Of a stretch of DNA of 64,000 nucleotides, positions 55,654 to 63,504 are shown piece after piece. This stretch comes from Gemmatimonadota bacterium. Its GTDB lineage: Bacteria > Gemmatimonadota > Gemmatimonadetes > Longimicrobiales > Gaopeijiaceae. The position numbers were made by a program, and so were the translations under genes. Where the stretch lies: assembly GCA_016873995.1 (NCBI GenBank), contig VGVR01000003.1, forward strand, positions 1-64,000. The letters run 5' to 3'. The notes beneath the pieces are model-generated. The model was not told where the DNA came from, did no database searches, and saw only the letters and a program-made list of their open reading frames with translations. How positions within the stretch are numbered: position 1 is the stretch's first letter; every line of letters starts with the position of its first letter.

Positions 55654-56135
55654 CCCGCCGCGCGCAGTAGGCCCTCGAGCTCCAGACGCCGAGTGACCAT
55701 CTGGAGCTTCCCCGCGGCGTCGCGCGGCCACTCGTGCTCCGGTCGATCGCAGTACAACTCGATCCCGTTCCCGTCCGGGTCGCGCAGATAGAGCGCCTCG
55801 CTCACCCCGTGGCCGGAAGCGCCGTCCAGCGGAATCGAGTGCTCGATCAAACGCTGGTACGCGCGCCCGAGCGCGGCGCGATCCGGATAGAGGAAAGCGA
55901 CGTGGTAGAGCCCGGTCGTCCCCGGTGCTGGTGCCCTTCCCCCCAGGGACTCCCAGGTGTTCAGCCCGACGTGGTGATGGTATCCACCCGCCGACAGGAA
56001 CGCGGCCTGGCTGTCGTAGAGCTGCATGACCTCGAAACCGAGTGCGTCCACGTAGAAGCGGATGGCGCGCTCGAGGTCCGAGACCTTGAGGTGCACGTGG
56101 CCGACCACGACGCGGGGATCGATCGGGGGGTGCAT
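55650..56135 (-). CDS. VOC-family protein, catechol 2,3-dioxygenase/glyoxalase-like
   Basis: A 161-residue protein from ATG 56135. It has one full vicinal-oxygen-chelate module: HVHLKVSDLERAIRFYVDAL with the likely ligand H15, TTGLYHVAFLYPDR with H78, and LYLRDPDGNGIELYCDRP with E126. Length and motifs resemble the N-terminal half of CatE-type ring-cleavage dioxygenases. An AT-rich TATAAG on the minus strand (56196-56201) could be a -10 element, with no good -35. Confidence 0.82.
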   Translation of the reverse strand: MHPPIDPRVVVGHVHLKVSDLERAIRFYVDALGFEVMQLYDSQAAFLSAGGYHHHVGLNTWESLGGRAPAPGTTGLYHVAFLYPDRAALGRAYQRLIEHSIPLDGASGHGVSEALYLRDPDGNGIELYCDRPEHEWPRDAAGKLQMVTRRLELEGLLRAAG

Positions 56136-56274
56136 GCCCGAACATTCGGCGTCCGGAGGCAGGGGATCAAGCGACGTGGGGACGCGCTCCTGATCCTTAT
56201 ATATGTAGACGTGGGTGACGACAGCCGTACGCCCGGCCGCCCGCCGGCCCCGGTCGTCGCTCGAGCGACGACCT

Positions 56275-56841
56275 TCACCGTCGATCCCCCGCGCCCCCCA
56301 CGGCCTGCTCGATTTCGCGCACGATAGTGAGGTGATGCGCCGTGTGAACCGCGCAGAAGCGCACCCACTCGGCGGCGGTCAGGTGACCGAGCACGAAGTG
56401 GGGGAATCGGCCAGGGGACTCGGCGATCGCCTGGGCGCGCGCGGCCAGCGCCGACCAGGCCTGCGTCGCCGGCTCCACCAGGGCGAGCATCTCCTCGCGG
56501 GTGCGTCCCGTCGGGTCGATTCGTTCGGGCGCCTTCACCACGCCACGCGGGAACGTGCCCGCCCGAAGTAGGGCGGCCGCCTCCTTGCGCGCCGACTCGT
56601 TCCGATCGCGCTCGGGATCCGCCAACGTGCGCTCGATGCCGCGCGCGATGCCGAAGGCCGCGATCACCGTATGCCCCGCGTGCTCGCCGCACCCCCAGCC
56701 TGAGGTGGCCGGGTGACGCACGCCGGCGCGGGCACCGTCGCCGAGGATCTCTCCCAGCGGTCCCCACTGCTGCTCGATCTTGCGCAGGTCGGCCGCCAGG
56801 TCCCAGGCGTCGACCTTCCAGGGGGGTGACGTCGCTTCCAT
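56275..56841 (-). CDS. DinB-like four-helix protein
   Basis: A 188-residue protein from ATG 56841. The helical pattern and the closing FCAVHTAHHLTIVREIEQ match DinB/YfiT-type metal-binding helix bundles, where spaced His residues bind metal; CGEHAGHTVIAAF near residue 52 supplies another His. Such proteins often act as thiol-dependent transferases or hydrolases of unknown substrate. It is read away from the metallo-beta-lactamase-like gene; the 253 bp between them hold no extra gene I can support. Confidence 0.65.
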   Translation of the reverse strand: MEATSPPWKVDAWDLAADLRKIEQQWGPLGEILGDGARAGVRHPATSGWGCGEHAGHTVIAAFGIARGIERTLADPERDRNESARKEAAALLRAGTFPRGVVKAPERIDPTGRTREEMLALVEPATQAWSALAARAQAIAESPGRFPHFVLGHLTAAEWVRFCAVHTAHHLTIVREIEQAVGGAGDRR

Positions 56842-57094
56842 GTCGACCGCCCTCCATGAGCGCCGCCGGTCTCTCCGATCAGCGGAGCGCCGACCGGACG
56901 GAGCTGGCCTCGCGCATGGCGGTTCGGGGTTCGTGCTGAGGTGGACTCCGAACCTTGGATCGGAGAGCGGGGCGCGGGAATGTCGGGTTGGGTCGTCTGC
57001 TGGGTCCCCGGGTGGGACGACGCTGGGAGGCTCCTCTTCTCGCAACTCGAGCCGGCGCCACCCAGATTGACCGCACTCTGACCGGGGGGTCCCG

Positions 57095-57973
57095 ATGATG
57101 CGCTGGTCCCGCGCCTGCTGGCTCGCTACTGCAGCTGTCTCGTGCTTCGTGTCGAATCTGGTGGCCCAGGCAGATGAGCCGCGCGTCACGGTCGGTGGGC
57201 AGACGTACACACCCCGCTCGATCGTCGAGCGCAACATGGGCTCCGAGGCGGACCAGACGACGCCCTTCACGCCGCACCGCGTCATCGGGAACATCTACTA
57301 CGTGGGAACTCGGACTCTGAGCTCGTTCCTGATCGTGACTCCCGCGGGGCATATGCTGCTGAACACGACGTACGAGCGGAACGTCGAAGGGATCCGGAGC
57401 TCGGCGGAGTCGCTGGGCTTCCGCTTCGGCGACGTGAAGCTGGTACTGGGGAACCACGCCCATGGCGATCACATGGAAGGGGATGCGCGCCTCCAGGAGC
57501 TGACGGGTGCGCAGGTGGTGGTGATGGCCGACGATCGGGCTGCGCTGGAAGGGATCAGACCCGGCGGGAAGCTCCATCCGGTGGATCGGACGGTCCGCGA
57601 TGGCGAACGGGTCGAGCTAGGCGGAACGGTGCTCACGGCGCACCTCACGGCCGGCCATACGCCGGGGTGCACTGCCTGGACGACGACGGTTCAGGAGGGC
57701 GGGCGCGACTACGACGTGGTGTTCTTCTGCAGCCTACGCGCTCCGGCGCGGCTCACGCCCGAGACGACGGCCCAGCTTGAGCGGTCGTTCGCCTTGGTCC
57801 GCCGGCTGCCCTGCGACGTGCCGTTGGGCGATCACCCGGCTCAGTATCGCATGGAGGAGAAATACGGGCGGCTGATTGGCGGGAACGCGCTGGCGTTCGT
57901 GGAGCCTGCCGGGTGCATGACGGAGGTCGAGATCCAAGAGGCGATGTTCCGGGCGCTGCCGCCTGCGAGGTAG
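57095..57973 (+). CDS. Subclass B3 metallo-beta-lactamase-like exported hydrolase
   Basis: A 292-residue protein. The signal peptide is cleaved at about A24/Q25 (SNLVA/QADEP). The B3 zinc ligands are complete: H121-x-H123-x-D125-H126 in LGNHAHGDHMEGD, H188 in LTAGHTPGCTAWT, and H247 in LGDHPAQYRM. HRVIGNIYYVGTRTLSSFLI and DVVFFCSL are also B3-like. The stretch between H188 and H247 is about ten residues shorter than in characterised B3 enzymes as I remember them. Environmental B3 homologues may hydrolyse beta-lactams or other amides or lactones. No AmpR-type regulator is adjacent. Confidence 0.85.
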   Translation: MMRWSRACWLATAAVSCFVSNLVAQADEPRVTVGGQTYTPRSIVERNMGSEADQTTPFTPHRVIGNIYYVGTRTLSSFLIVTPAGHMLLNTTYERNVEGIRSSAESLGFRFGDVKLVLGNHAHGDHMEGDARLQELTGAQVVVMADDRAALEGIRPGGKLHPVDRTVRDGERVELGGTVLTAHLTAGHTPGCTAWTTTVQEGGRDYDVVFFCSLRAPARLTPETTAQLERSFALVRRLPCDVPLGDHPAQYRMEEKYGRLIGGNALAFVEPAGCMTEVEIQEAMFRALPPAR

Positions 57974-58070
57974 CAGCTGCGCTCGCATGGGGGCGCGTGG
58001 CCGGACTCGTCGACCGAAGCGCCCAGTTGGGCTAGCGCCAGTACGCCGGTGCGCCGTATCGGCAGCGGCC

Positions 58071-58547
58071 TTACGCGCTCTCCCCGCTCACGGTGACCTT
58101 CTTCATGACGACGTCCTGTACGGGCCGGTCGCCTCTCGCGGTCTGCACCTTGCCGATGGCCTTCACGACGTCCATCCCGACGGTGACTTTGCCGAAGATG
58201 GCGTGTTTGCCGTCGAGCCATGGTGTCGCGGCGAGCGTGATGAAGAACTGCGAGCCGCCGGTGTTGGGGCCGGCGTTGGCCATGGAGAAGAGGCCGGGGT
58301 GGGTGTGCCCGAGCCCGGCGCCGAACTCGTCCTTGATGGTGTAACCGGGCCCGCCCCGGCCGGTGCCGGTGGGGTCGCCGCCCTGGATCATGAATCCATC
58401 GATGACCCTGTGGAAGACGACCCCGTCGTAGAATCCCTTCTTCACGAGCTCGATGAAGTTGGCCGCGGTCTTGGGCGCCTTGTCCGCGAACATCTCGGCG
58501 GTGATGGTGCCGTGGTTGGTCTCGATGGTGACGGTCGGGTTAGCCAT
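58071..58547 (-). CDS. Cyclophilin-type peptidyl-prolyl cis-trans isomerase
   Basis: A 158-residue protein from ATG 58547. The active-site segment [21 protein letters not shown] and the conserved [17 protein letters not shown], then [11 protein letters not shown], define a bacterial PpiB-type cyclophilin. No signal peptide is present in this start, so it acts in the cytoplasm, catalysing proline isomerisation in folding. The gene stands alone between convergent and divergent neighbours. Confidence 0.94.
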   Translation of the reverse strand: MANPTVTIETNHGTITAEMFADKAPKTAANFIELVKKGFYDGVVFHRVIDGFMIQGGDPTGTGRGGPGYTIKDEFGAGLGHTHPGLFSMANAGPNTGGSQFFITLAATPWLDGKHAIFGKVTVGMDVVKAIGKVQTARGDRPVQDVVMKKVTVSGESA

Positions 58548-58661
58548 GGATCGCCGTGGGGCGCTCGGGTCCGGGGACATTTGGGGTGGGAGAACCTCGG
58601 GCCGCGGGGCGCCGGGGGGCAATAGGCGTAGGCGCATCCGGGCGCGGACGCGGTATTCCGC

Positions 58662-58883
58662 TCAGTCGTTTCCGCTCTCCCTCCGGTCGAGCACACCGCT
58701 CCGGTGGCACGCGGGGCACACGAGCCAGATGCGGTCCCGCACGTACGACACGTCGGGGCGGGGCGGAATGGCTCGCTGGTCGAGGACCGCGTCGCACACT
58801 GGGCACTGCAAGCGTCCCTCGTGGCGCGCGCGCCGCGCGAGCTCGGCGAGTTGATCCGGAGTGAAGGCGCCGGGTGTTCTCAT
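58662..58883 (-). CDS. Small zinc-ribbon protein, hypothetical
   Basis: A 73-residue protein from ATG 58883. Two CPxC knuckles, [10 protein letters not shown] and [10 protein letters not shown], separated by about 27 residues form a zinc ribbon. The N-terminal helix ([16 protein letters not shown]) is amphipathic. It is divergent from infA by 89 bp. The function is unknown; nucleic-acid binding or protein interaction is usual for such ribbons. Confidence 0.7.
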   Translation of the reverse strand: MRTPGAFTPDQLAELARRARHEGRLQCPVCDAVLDQRAIPPRPDVSYVRDRIWLVCPACHRSGVLDRRESGND

Positions 58884-58972
58884 GCGCGTCGTCCGGGCCT
58901 CGCGGATTGCCGGGTGGATCGGGGGGCTTTAAGGTACGCCCTCGACTTCTCGAACAGGATGTTCACAGGCGG

Positions 58973-59188
58973 GTGGCAAAACACGCGATAGAGCTGGAGG
59001 GCACGGTCTCCGAAGTCCTCCCGAACGCGACCTTCCGGGTCAAGCTGGAGAACAACCACGAGGTTCTCGCTTACCTCTCCGGAAAGATGCGCCAGAACTA
59101 CATCCGGGTGCTGGAGGGGGATCGCGTGAAGGTGGAGATGTCGCCCTACGACCTCACCCGCGGCCGGGTCACCTACCGCTACAAGTAG
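58973..59188 (+). CDS. infA: Translation initiation factor IF-1
   Basis: A 71-residue protein from GTG 58973. [21 protein letters not shown], split by the fold, and [19 protein letters not shown] then [18 protein letters not shown] are the full S1-type OB-fold of IF-1, which blocks the ribosomal A site during initiation. The length is standard (71-72). The start is a GTG with only a weak AGGCGG upstream. It is not near rpmJ or ribosomal protein genes here. Confidence 0.95.
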   Translation: MAKHAIELEGTVSEVLPNATFRVKLENNHEVLAYLSGKMRQNYIRVLEGDRVKVEMSPYDLTRGRVTYRYK

Positions 59189-59322
59189 TTGGCGCAGTTG
59201 GCGTAGTCGTGGGTCCGGGTCCACAGTATTGTGGGGCTGGGGGGGTGGTGGGGGCGCTGAAACTTCCCACCCCGTCCACCGTATGGAGAGCCGAGTAACC
59301 TGCCCGATTTCGGAGGAAACCC

Positions 59323-59523
59323 ATGAGATACCTGGCTCCTGTGACCGTCGCCGCAATCTCCGGCGTGATCCTTTGGAAGCTGCTCGCGACGATCGTCCTG
59401 CCGCTGCTGGGGCTGCTCTTCGGCCTGCTGGCGGCTGCCGTGAAGATCGCCCTGATCGTGGCGGTGGGCTTCTTCATCTACTCTTTGATCAAGAAGCGTC
59501 GGGACGAGGTCAGCGCCACCTGA
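59323..59523 (+). CDS. Small membrane protein, hypothetical
   Basis: A 66-residue protein from ATG 59323, with GGAGGAA 5-11 bases upstream. Almost the whole protein is hydrophobic, with two helices (VTVAAISGVILWKLLATIVL and GLLAAAVKIALIVAVGFFIY) and a basic tail (KKRRDEVSAT). The strong ribosome site supports expression. No family is recognised. Confidence 0.65.
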   Translation: MRYLAPVTVAAISGVILWKLLATIVLPLLGLLFGLLAAAVKIALIVAVGFFIYSLIKKRRDEVSAT

Positions 59524-59717
59524 GGCTGGCGGTCTCCTGACGGGCGGCGTCCGTCCGCGTCCCGAAGCCGGGATCGCGAGTCGGCTCCCACGGGCTCGCG
59601 CGGGGGTCGTCGGGCGTACTGCTGCTTAGGCGCACCAGACTCTCACCGCCTCACCGACCGGAGGGTCGGACCCGTCAAGCAGCTAAGAAACAAGCCGTTT
59701 CTGGCCATTTGTTTCCC

Positions 59718-59747
59718 TTGACGCTCCCCAGGGTTGAGGCTTACCGT
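59718..59747 (+). promoter_or_regulatory. Candidate promoter of the HU gene
   Basis: TTGACG (59718-59723) and TACCGT (59742-59747) are spaced by 18 bp, 62 bp before the HU start. The rest of the 286-bp gap (59524-59809) has a small hairpin, CCGACC-GGAG-GGTCGG (59654-59669), and an AT-rich patch with GAAAC/GTTTC arms, but no gene. Confidence 0.4.
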
Positions 59748-59809
59748 ACCCCCAACACGTCACCCCCGTCGGGCGCGGCACACTCACCCGCTTCTCTCAG
59801 GAGCTGCTC

Positions 59810-60094
59810 ATGAACAAGTCCGATCTCGTGGACGCCCTCGCCGGCCAGGCCGGCATGACGAAGGCCGATGCATCCCGAGCGGTAGACGCACTGTTCTCAC
59901 CCTACGGCGGCGTAATCACGGCTGCATTGAAGGGTGGCAAGAGATTGCAGATCACGGGCTTCGGGACCTTCGAGGCCAAGCAGCGCAAGGCACGCGTGGG
60001 CCGCAACCCCCGCACTGGTCAGGCGATTCAGATCCGCGCGACGAAGACGCCCGTATTCCGCGGCGGCAAGGGCCTCAAGGACGCGATCCAGTAA
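59810..60094 (+). CDS. HU-family DNA-binding protein
   Basis: A 94-residue protein from ATG 59810. MNKSDLVDALAGQAGMTKAD starts the helical dimer body. ITGFGTFEAKQRKARVGRNP and TGQAIQIRATKTPVFRGGKG form the DNA-embracing arm and C-terminal strand, with the conserved GRNPxTG and the intercalating Pro. HU compacts and bends DNA. The gene has its own promoter candidate and a strong terminator, consistent with high-level monocistronic expression. Confidence 0.95.
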   Translation: MNKSDLVDALAGQAGMTKADASRAVDALFSPYGGVITAALKGGKRLQITGFGTFEAKQRKARVGRNPRTGQAIQIRATKTPVFRGGKGLKDAIQ

Positions 60095-60121
60095 GGCTCG
60101 CTTTCCACAGGTCGCTGACGT

Positions 60122-60160
60122 GGCTGCGTCGCCGAGTGCGACGCGGCCCTGTTCCTTTTC
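60122..60160 (+). terminator. Rho-independent terminator of the HU gene
   Basis: An 11-bp stem (60122-60132 with 60138-60148, one G-U wobble) closes a CGAGT loop and is followed by CCTGTTCCTTTTC. It lies 27 bp after the HU stop and also faces the convergent DEAD-box-like gene. Confidence 0.82.
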
Positions 60161-60163
60161 ACC

Positions 60164-61717
60164 CTACCGTCGTGGCGCGCGCGGCGCGCGCGGGGTCCGG
60201 GGGGCCTTGTCGACGCGCCGGGGTCGGTCGAAGTCCGCGCGTACGGCGCGTCCTTTGATGGTGGTGCCGTTGAGCGCCTTGATGACTTTGCGGGCCACGA
60301 CTTCGTGCACCTCGACCACGGTGTGGCTCTCACGGATGTCGATCTTGCCGACCTGACGTCCGTCGACCCCGGCCTCGCCGGTGATCGCGCCGACGAGGTC
60401 TCCGGGCTTGAGCCCATCGCGCTCGCCCACGCTCAGGAAGAGCTTCGACCAAGCGGGGGCCTCGGCCGGCTCGGCCACGGTCGGCGCGGCGCGCTCGGCC
60501 GGCGCCGGCGGCGCCTCGGGCTTCCGCTCCCGCAGGAGCGCGACCGCCGCCGCGGCCACCTCCGCGGGGTCGTAGCGCTCGAAGAGCGGTTCGAGCACGG
60601 CCAAGTAGGGCGCGCCGTCCTCTCCCTCGAGTGCGCGCTCGATTCGCGCGCGCAGCTGCTGGAGAGAGCTCGGCTCGCGAGCCGCCGGGGGCGGAAATGG
60701 AGTCGCCTCGTAGCCGGTGCGCCGCGCGAGACCCCTGAGGTGCGTGACTTCGCGCGCCAGCACCATGACGACGCCCTCGGCGGTGATGCCGTGTCTGCGG
60801 TCGAGGGTGTCCGGGTCGGCGGGCACGTCGAAGCTGACCACGCGCACGTCCTGGACCCGCTGCATAGGCGCGCGCGCGGCGAGCGCATCTACGCCGAGCC
60901 ACACGGGCACGCTCTCGTCACCGGGTGCGCCGGCGACGTAGCCGTGCAGCGTGAGGAAGTCACCGAGGTCGGCGGCTCGGTCGTCGCTCCGGCAGAAGAA
61001 GAGCACATGGCGCGCGCCGGCATCGAGCAGCTCGGCCGCGAGCGCGAGCGCCGCGGTCTCGCGAGGCTCGGGCGCGACGCGGAAGCGCACTCTGCCGCGC
61101 GCTGGTACAGGCGCCGTATCGGCCGCGGGTAGGGTGAGTGCACGCTTGCAGTGGCGTTCGACGAAGTCGGCGACACCCGTTGTCACGGGGGACGCGCTCA
61201 CCACCCGCTGCGCTTCGGCGGGTAGGTAGTCGATGACGCGCTCGACGTCGGCGAGTGCGCCGAGCCGCTCTAGCTGCTGTGCCTGATCGACCACGAGCGC
61301 CTGCACGCCGGTGAGGTCGAGCTCGCCCGCGGCCACGCGCGCGAGCACGTCTGCGGGGGTGCCGAGCACGACGTGCGCCCGCGCCGGGAGGAGCCACGGA
61401 GAGCCGAGCGCGGCCACGGCGTGTCCGGTCAGCGAGGCGAGCCGTGCGACGGACTCGGCGAGTTCGTCGGCACCCTCTGCGCTCGCCGTGAGCGCGAGCA
61501 CGCGAGCCCCGGGTGTAACCGGGTCGGCACGCTCGAGCAGAGGCACGGCCCACGCGACGAGGAGCCCGCTCCCGGGCCCAGCCGCCAATACCAGGTTGTT
61601 GCCCCTGCGGAGCACGGGGATGGCGGCTAGCTGGAGCGGCGTGGGCCGCTCGATGCCTTCGGCCGCGAGCGCCTCGACGAGCTCGGGCGCGACGTCGATC
61701 TCCTCGAACGAGTCCAC
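60164..61717 (-). CDS. DEAD-box helicase-like protein with degenerate ATPase motifs and DbpA RNA-binding domain
   Basis: A 517-residue protein from GTG 61717. The Q motif (GIERPTPLQLAAIPVL, Q29) is intact. Walker A is AGPGSGLL, with Leu52 in place of the essential Lys. Motif II is DQAQ (144-147) instead of DEAD, motif III is SAS, and the HRIGRTGR motif VI is missing. The C-terminal RecA-like domain is still visible (HVLFFCRSDDRAADLGDFL; FDVPADPDTLDRR). Residues about 423-500 form a DbpA-type RNA-binding domain (KLFLSVGERDGLKPGDLVGA; GRAVRADFDRP). It is probably an RNA-binding protein without helicase activity. It follows the small gene upstream by 2 bp. Confidence 0.85.
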   Translation of the reverse strand: MDSFEEIDVAPELVEALAAEGIERPTPLQLAAIPVLRRGNNLVLAAGPGSGLLVAWAVPLLERADPVTPGARVLALTASAEGADELAESVARLASLTGHAVAALGSPWLLPARAHVVLGTPADVLARVAAGELDLTGVQALVVDQAQQLERLGALADVERVIDYLPAEAQRVVSASPVTTGVADFVERHCKRALTLPAADTAPVPARGRVRFRVAPEPRETAALALAAELLDAGARHVLFFCRSDDRAADLGDFLTLHGYVAGAPGDESVPVWLGVDALAARAPMQRVQDVRVVSFDVPADPDTLDRRHGITAEGVVMVLAREVTHLRGLARRTGYEATPFPPPAAREPSSLQQLRARIERALEGEDGAPYLAVLEPLFERYDPAEVAAAAVALLRERKPEAPPAPAERAAPTVAEPAEAPAWSKLFLSVGERDGLKPGDLVGAITGEAGVDGRQVGKIDIRESHTVVEVHEVVARKVIKALNGTTIKGRAVRADFDRPRRVDKAPRTPRAPRAPRR

Positions 61718-61719
61718 AG

Positions 61720-62025
61720 TCAGTCCTTGGGCTCGCCGGAGCCGGGGCCCCCGCGGTCGCCGGGCTCGTACGGGAGTCGGTTCAGGAAGCGCTGCACCTC
61801 GTAGTCGATGCGCGAGGTGCGCAGCTTGTCGGTCTTGGCGACGACGGTCGTGTACGCACCGTGTCGGTGTGCGTCGAGCTCGAGCGTCCCCTCGGCCCCC
61901 GCGTATTTCGCTTCGTGCGACGATCCGCCGGTGCGACTGAGTCCGATGGCTTCCGGCAGTAGCTTGGCTGCCTGCTCCATCACATCCTGCGGCGAGAGTG
62001 CCGTCTTCCTCGTGTATGCGCCCAT
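61720..62025 (-). CDS. Hypothetical protein upstream of the DEAD-box-like gene
   Basis: A 101-residue soluble protein from ATG 62025. Helical N-terminus (SPQDVMEQAAKLLPEAIG), a probable beta-rich centre (EAKYAGAEGTLELDAHRHG; YTTVVAKTDKLRTSRIDYEV) and a Gly/Pro-rich tail. I do not recognise it. It lies 2 bp upstream of the DEAD-box-like gene, so the two are probably co-transcribed and may share an RNA-related role. Confidence 0.65.
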   Translation of the reverse strand: MGAYTRKTALSPQDVMEQAAKLLPEAIGLSRTGGSSHEAKYAGAEGTLELDAHRHGAYTTVVAKTDKLRTSRIDYEVQRFLNRLPYEPGDRGGPGSGEPKD

Positions 62026-62202
62026 GGCGTGGAGCCTGTCCGAGCTCGTGGGGACCAGAGAGTGAGAAAAAGCGCCCAGCGACACTGCGTGACCGACAGA
62101 ACTAAGGTGAGATGGTCGGCGTAGTTATGGAAGGCCGGAGGGTTCCATGTCGGTCGCCGGGGACCTGCCCCCCGGAAGGGCCGGAACGGCCGGATCGGAG
62201 CC

Positions 62203-62232
62203 TTGGGATGTGCCCGGTCCGGGTACGATATT
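62203..62232 (+). promoter_or_regulatory. Candidate promoter of the aminotransferase gene
   Basis: TTGGGA (62203-62208) and GATATT (62227-62232) are spaced by 18 bp, 36 bp before the aminotransferase ATG; each hexamer matches 4 of 6 consensus bases. Nothing else is evident in the 243-bp divergent gap. Confidence 0.4.
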
Positions 62233-62268
62233 CGGGGCCGCCACCCTCGGGGACGTGAGGAGTCTCGA

Positions 62269-63504
62269 ATGTCCAGCGTGCCGTTCAGCGAGAACATCAG
62301 GAAGCTGAAGCCCTCCGCCACGATGGCCGTGAGCGCGCTCGCGAAGCGACTCGCCGCCGAGGGGCGGGACATCCTCGACCTGAGCGCCGGCGAGCCCGAC
62401 TTCGACACGCCGGCGTTCGTGCGCGACGCCGCGATCCGCGGCATCCAATCGGGGCAGACGCGCTACACGCCGCCGGCGGGCACGCCTGCGCTCCGCAAAG
62501 CGATCGCCGCGCGGCTGAGCGAGCGCGCCGGTCGCGACATGCATTGGGAAGGCGTGGTGGTCACGTCGGGCGCGAAGCAGGCGCTGTTCAACGCGATGTT
62601 CGCGCTCTTCGGACCGGGCGACGAGGTGCTGGTGCCGGCCCCCTACTGGACCACGTATCCCGATCTGGCGACGATCGCGCGCGCCGAGCCGGTCATCGTG
62701 ATGGGGGACGCAGCCAGGAGCTTCAAGATCGGGCCGGACGACCTGGACAGAGCGGCTACGCCGCGCACGCGCGGCCTGGTGCTGAACAGCCCGTGCAACC
62801 CGACGGGCGCCGTGTACTCGCTGGCGGAGGTGCAGGCGATCGCCGAGTGGGCGCGCGACCGGGGTGTGTGGCTGCTCTCCGACGAGATCTACCGCGCCAT
62901 CTACTACGGCGCGGAAGGGGATCATGCGCCGGGCCTGATCGAGCTGCCGCCGTCGAGCCTCGGCCACTTCGTGCTCGTCGACGGCGCCTCGAAGGCGTTC
63001 GCGATGACGGGGTGGCGCATCGGCTTCACTTGGGCGGATCCGGAGGTCTCGAAGCAGTTCGCCGCGCTGCAGAGCCAGATCACGTCCAACCCGACCACGC
63101 CTGCGCAGGTCGCGGCGCTGGAGGCGTACTCGAACGTGGCCGCCGCGGATGCGTCGGTCTCTCAGATGGCGCGTGCCTTCCGGCGGCGCCGAGACCTGGT
63201 CACCGCGCGCCTGCGCGAGTTGCTCCCCGGCGTACCGTTCGTGAGACCCGAGGGAGCGTTCTATCTCTACTTCCGCGTGGACGGATTCTTCGGCGCGGAC
63301 GTGCAGAGCGCCACGGCGTGGTGCTCGCGCCTGCTCGAGAGCCAGGGCGTGGCGCTCGTGCCGGGGGCCGCGTTCGGCGACGACCGGTGGGTGCGGATGA
63401 GCTACGCGGCCGCCGACGAGGTGCTCGAGCGCGCGCTCGGCCGCATCGCCGCTCACGCGGGAGCTAGGTCAGCGACTCAGGTGAGCGCGGCCGCGACGCG
63501 CTGA
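62269..63504 (+). CDS. Class I PLP-dependent aminotransferase (aspartate aminotransferase type)
   Basis: A 411-residue protein from ATG 62269, with GAGGAG 7 bases upstream. Fold type I motifs are present: LDLSAGEPDFDTPAFVRDAA, TRYTPPAGTPALRKAIA, LNSPCNPTGAVYS, WLLSDEIYRAIYY, and the PLP lysine in VDGASKAFAMTGWRIGF. GAFYLYFRVDGFF and VRMSYAAADEVLERAL complete the C-terminal domain. The subgroup (Ib, thermophile type) transfers amino groups between aspartate or prephenate and 2-oxoglutarate. Its 3' end overlaps the convergent kinase gene by 28 bp. Confidence 0.92.
   Translation: MSSVPFSENIRKLKPSATMAVSALAKRLAAEGRDILDLSAGEPDFDTPAFVRDAAIRGIQSGQTRYTPPAGTPALRKAIAARLSERAGRDMHWEGVVVTSGAKQALFNAMFALFGPGDEVLVPAPYWTTYPDLATIARAEPVIVMGDAARSFKIGPDDLDRAATPRTRGLVLNSPCNPTGAVYSLAEVQAIAEWARDRGVWLLSDEIYRAIYYGAEGDHAPGLIELPPSSLGHFVLVDGASKAFAMTGWRIGFTWADPEVSKQFAALQSQITSNPTTPAQVAALEAYSNVAAADASVSQMARAFRRRRDLVTARLRELLPGVPFVRPEGAFYLYFRVDGFFGADVQSATAWCSRLLESQGVALVPGAAFGDDRWVRMSYAAADEVLERALGRIAAHAGARSATQVSAAATR

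Noticed and set aside
56780-57070. Possible plus-strand gene in the gap before the B3 lactamase-like gene
   Set aside because: Arg/Ser/Gly-rich translation with no motif or ribosome site; it looks like GC-rich non-coding DNA.
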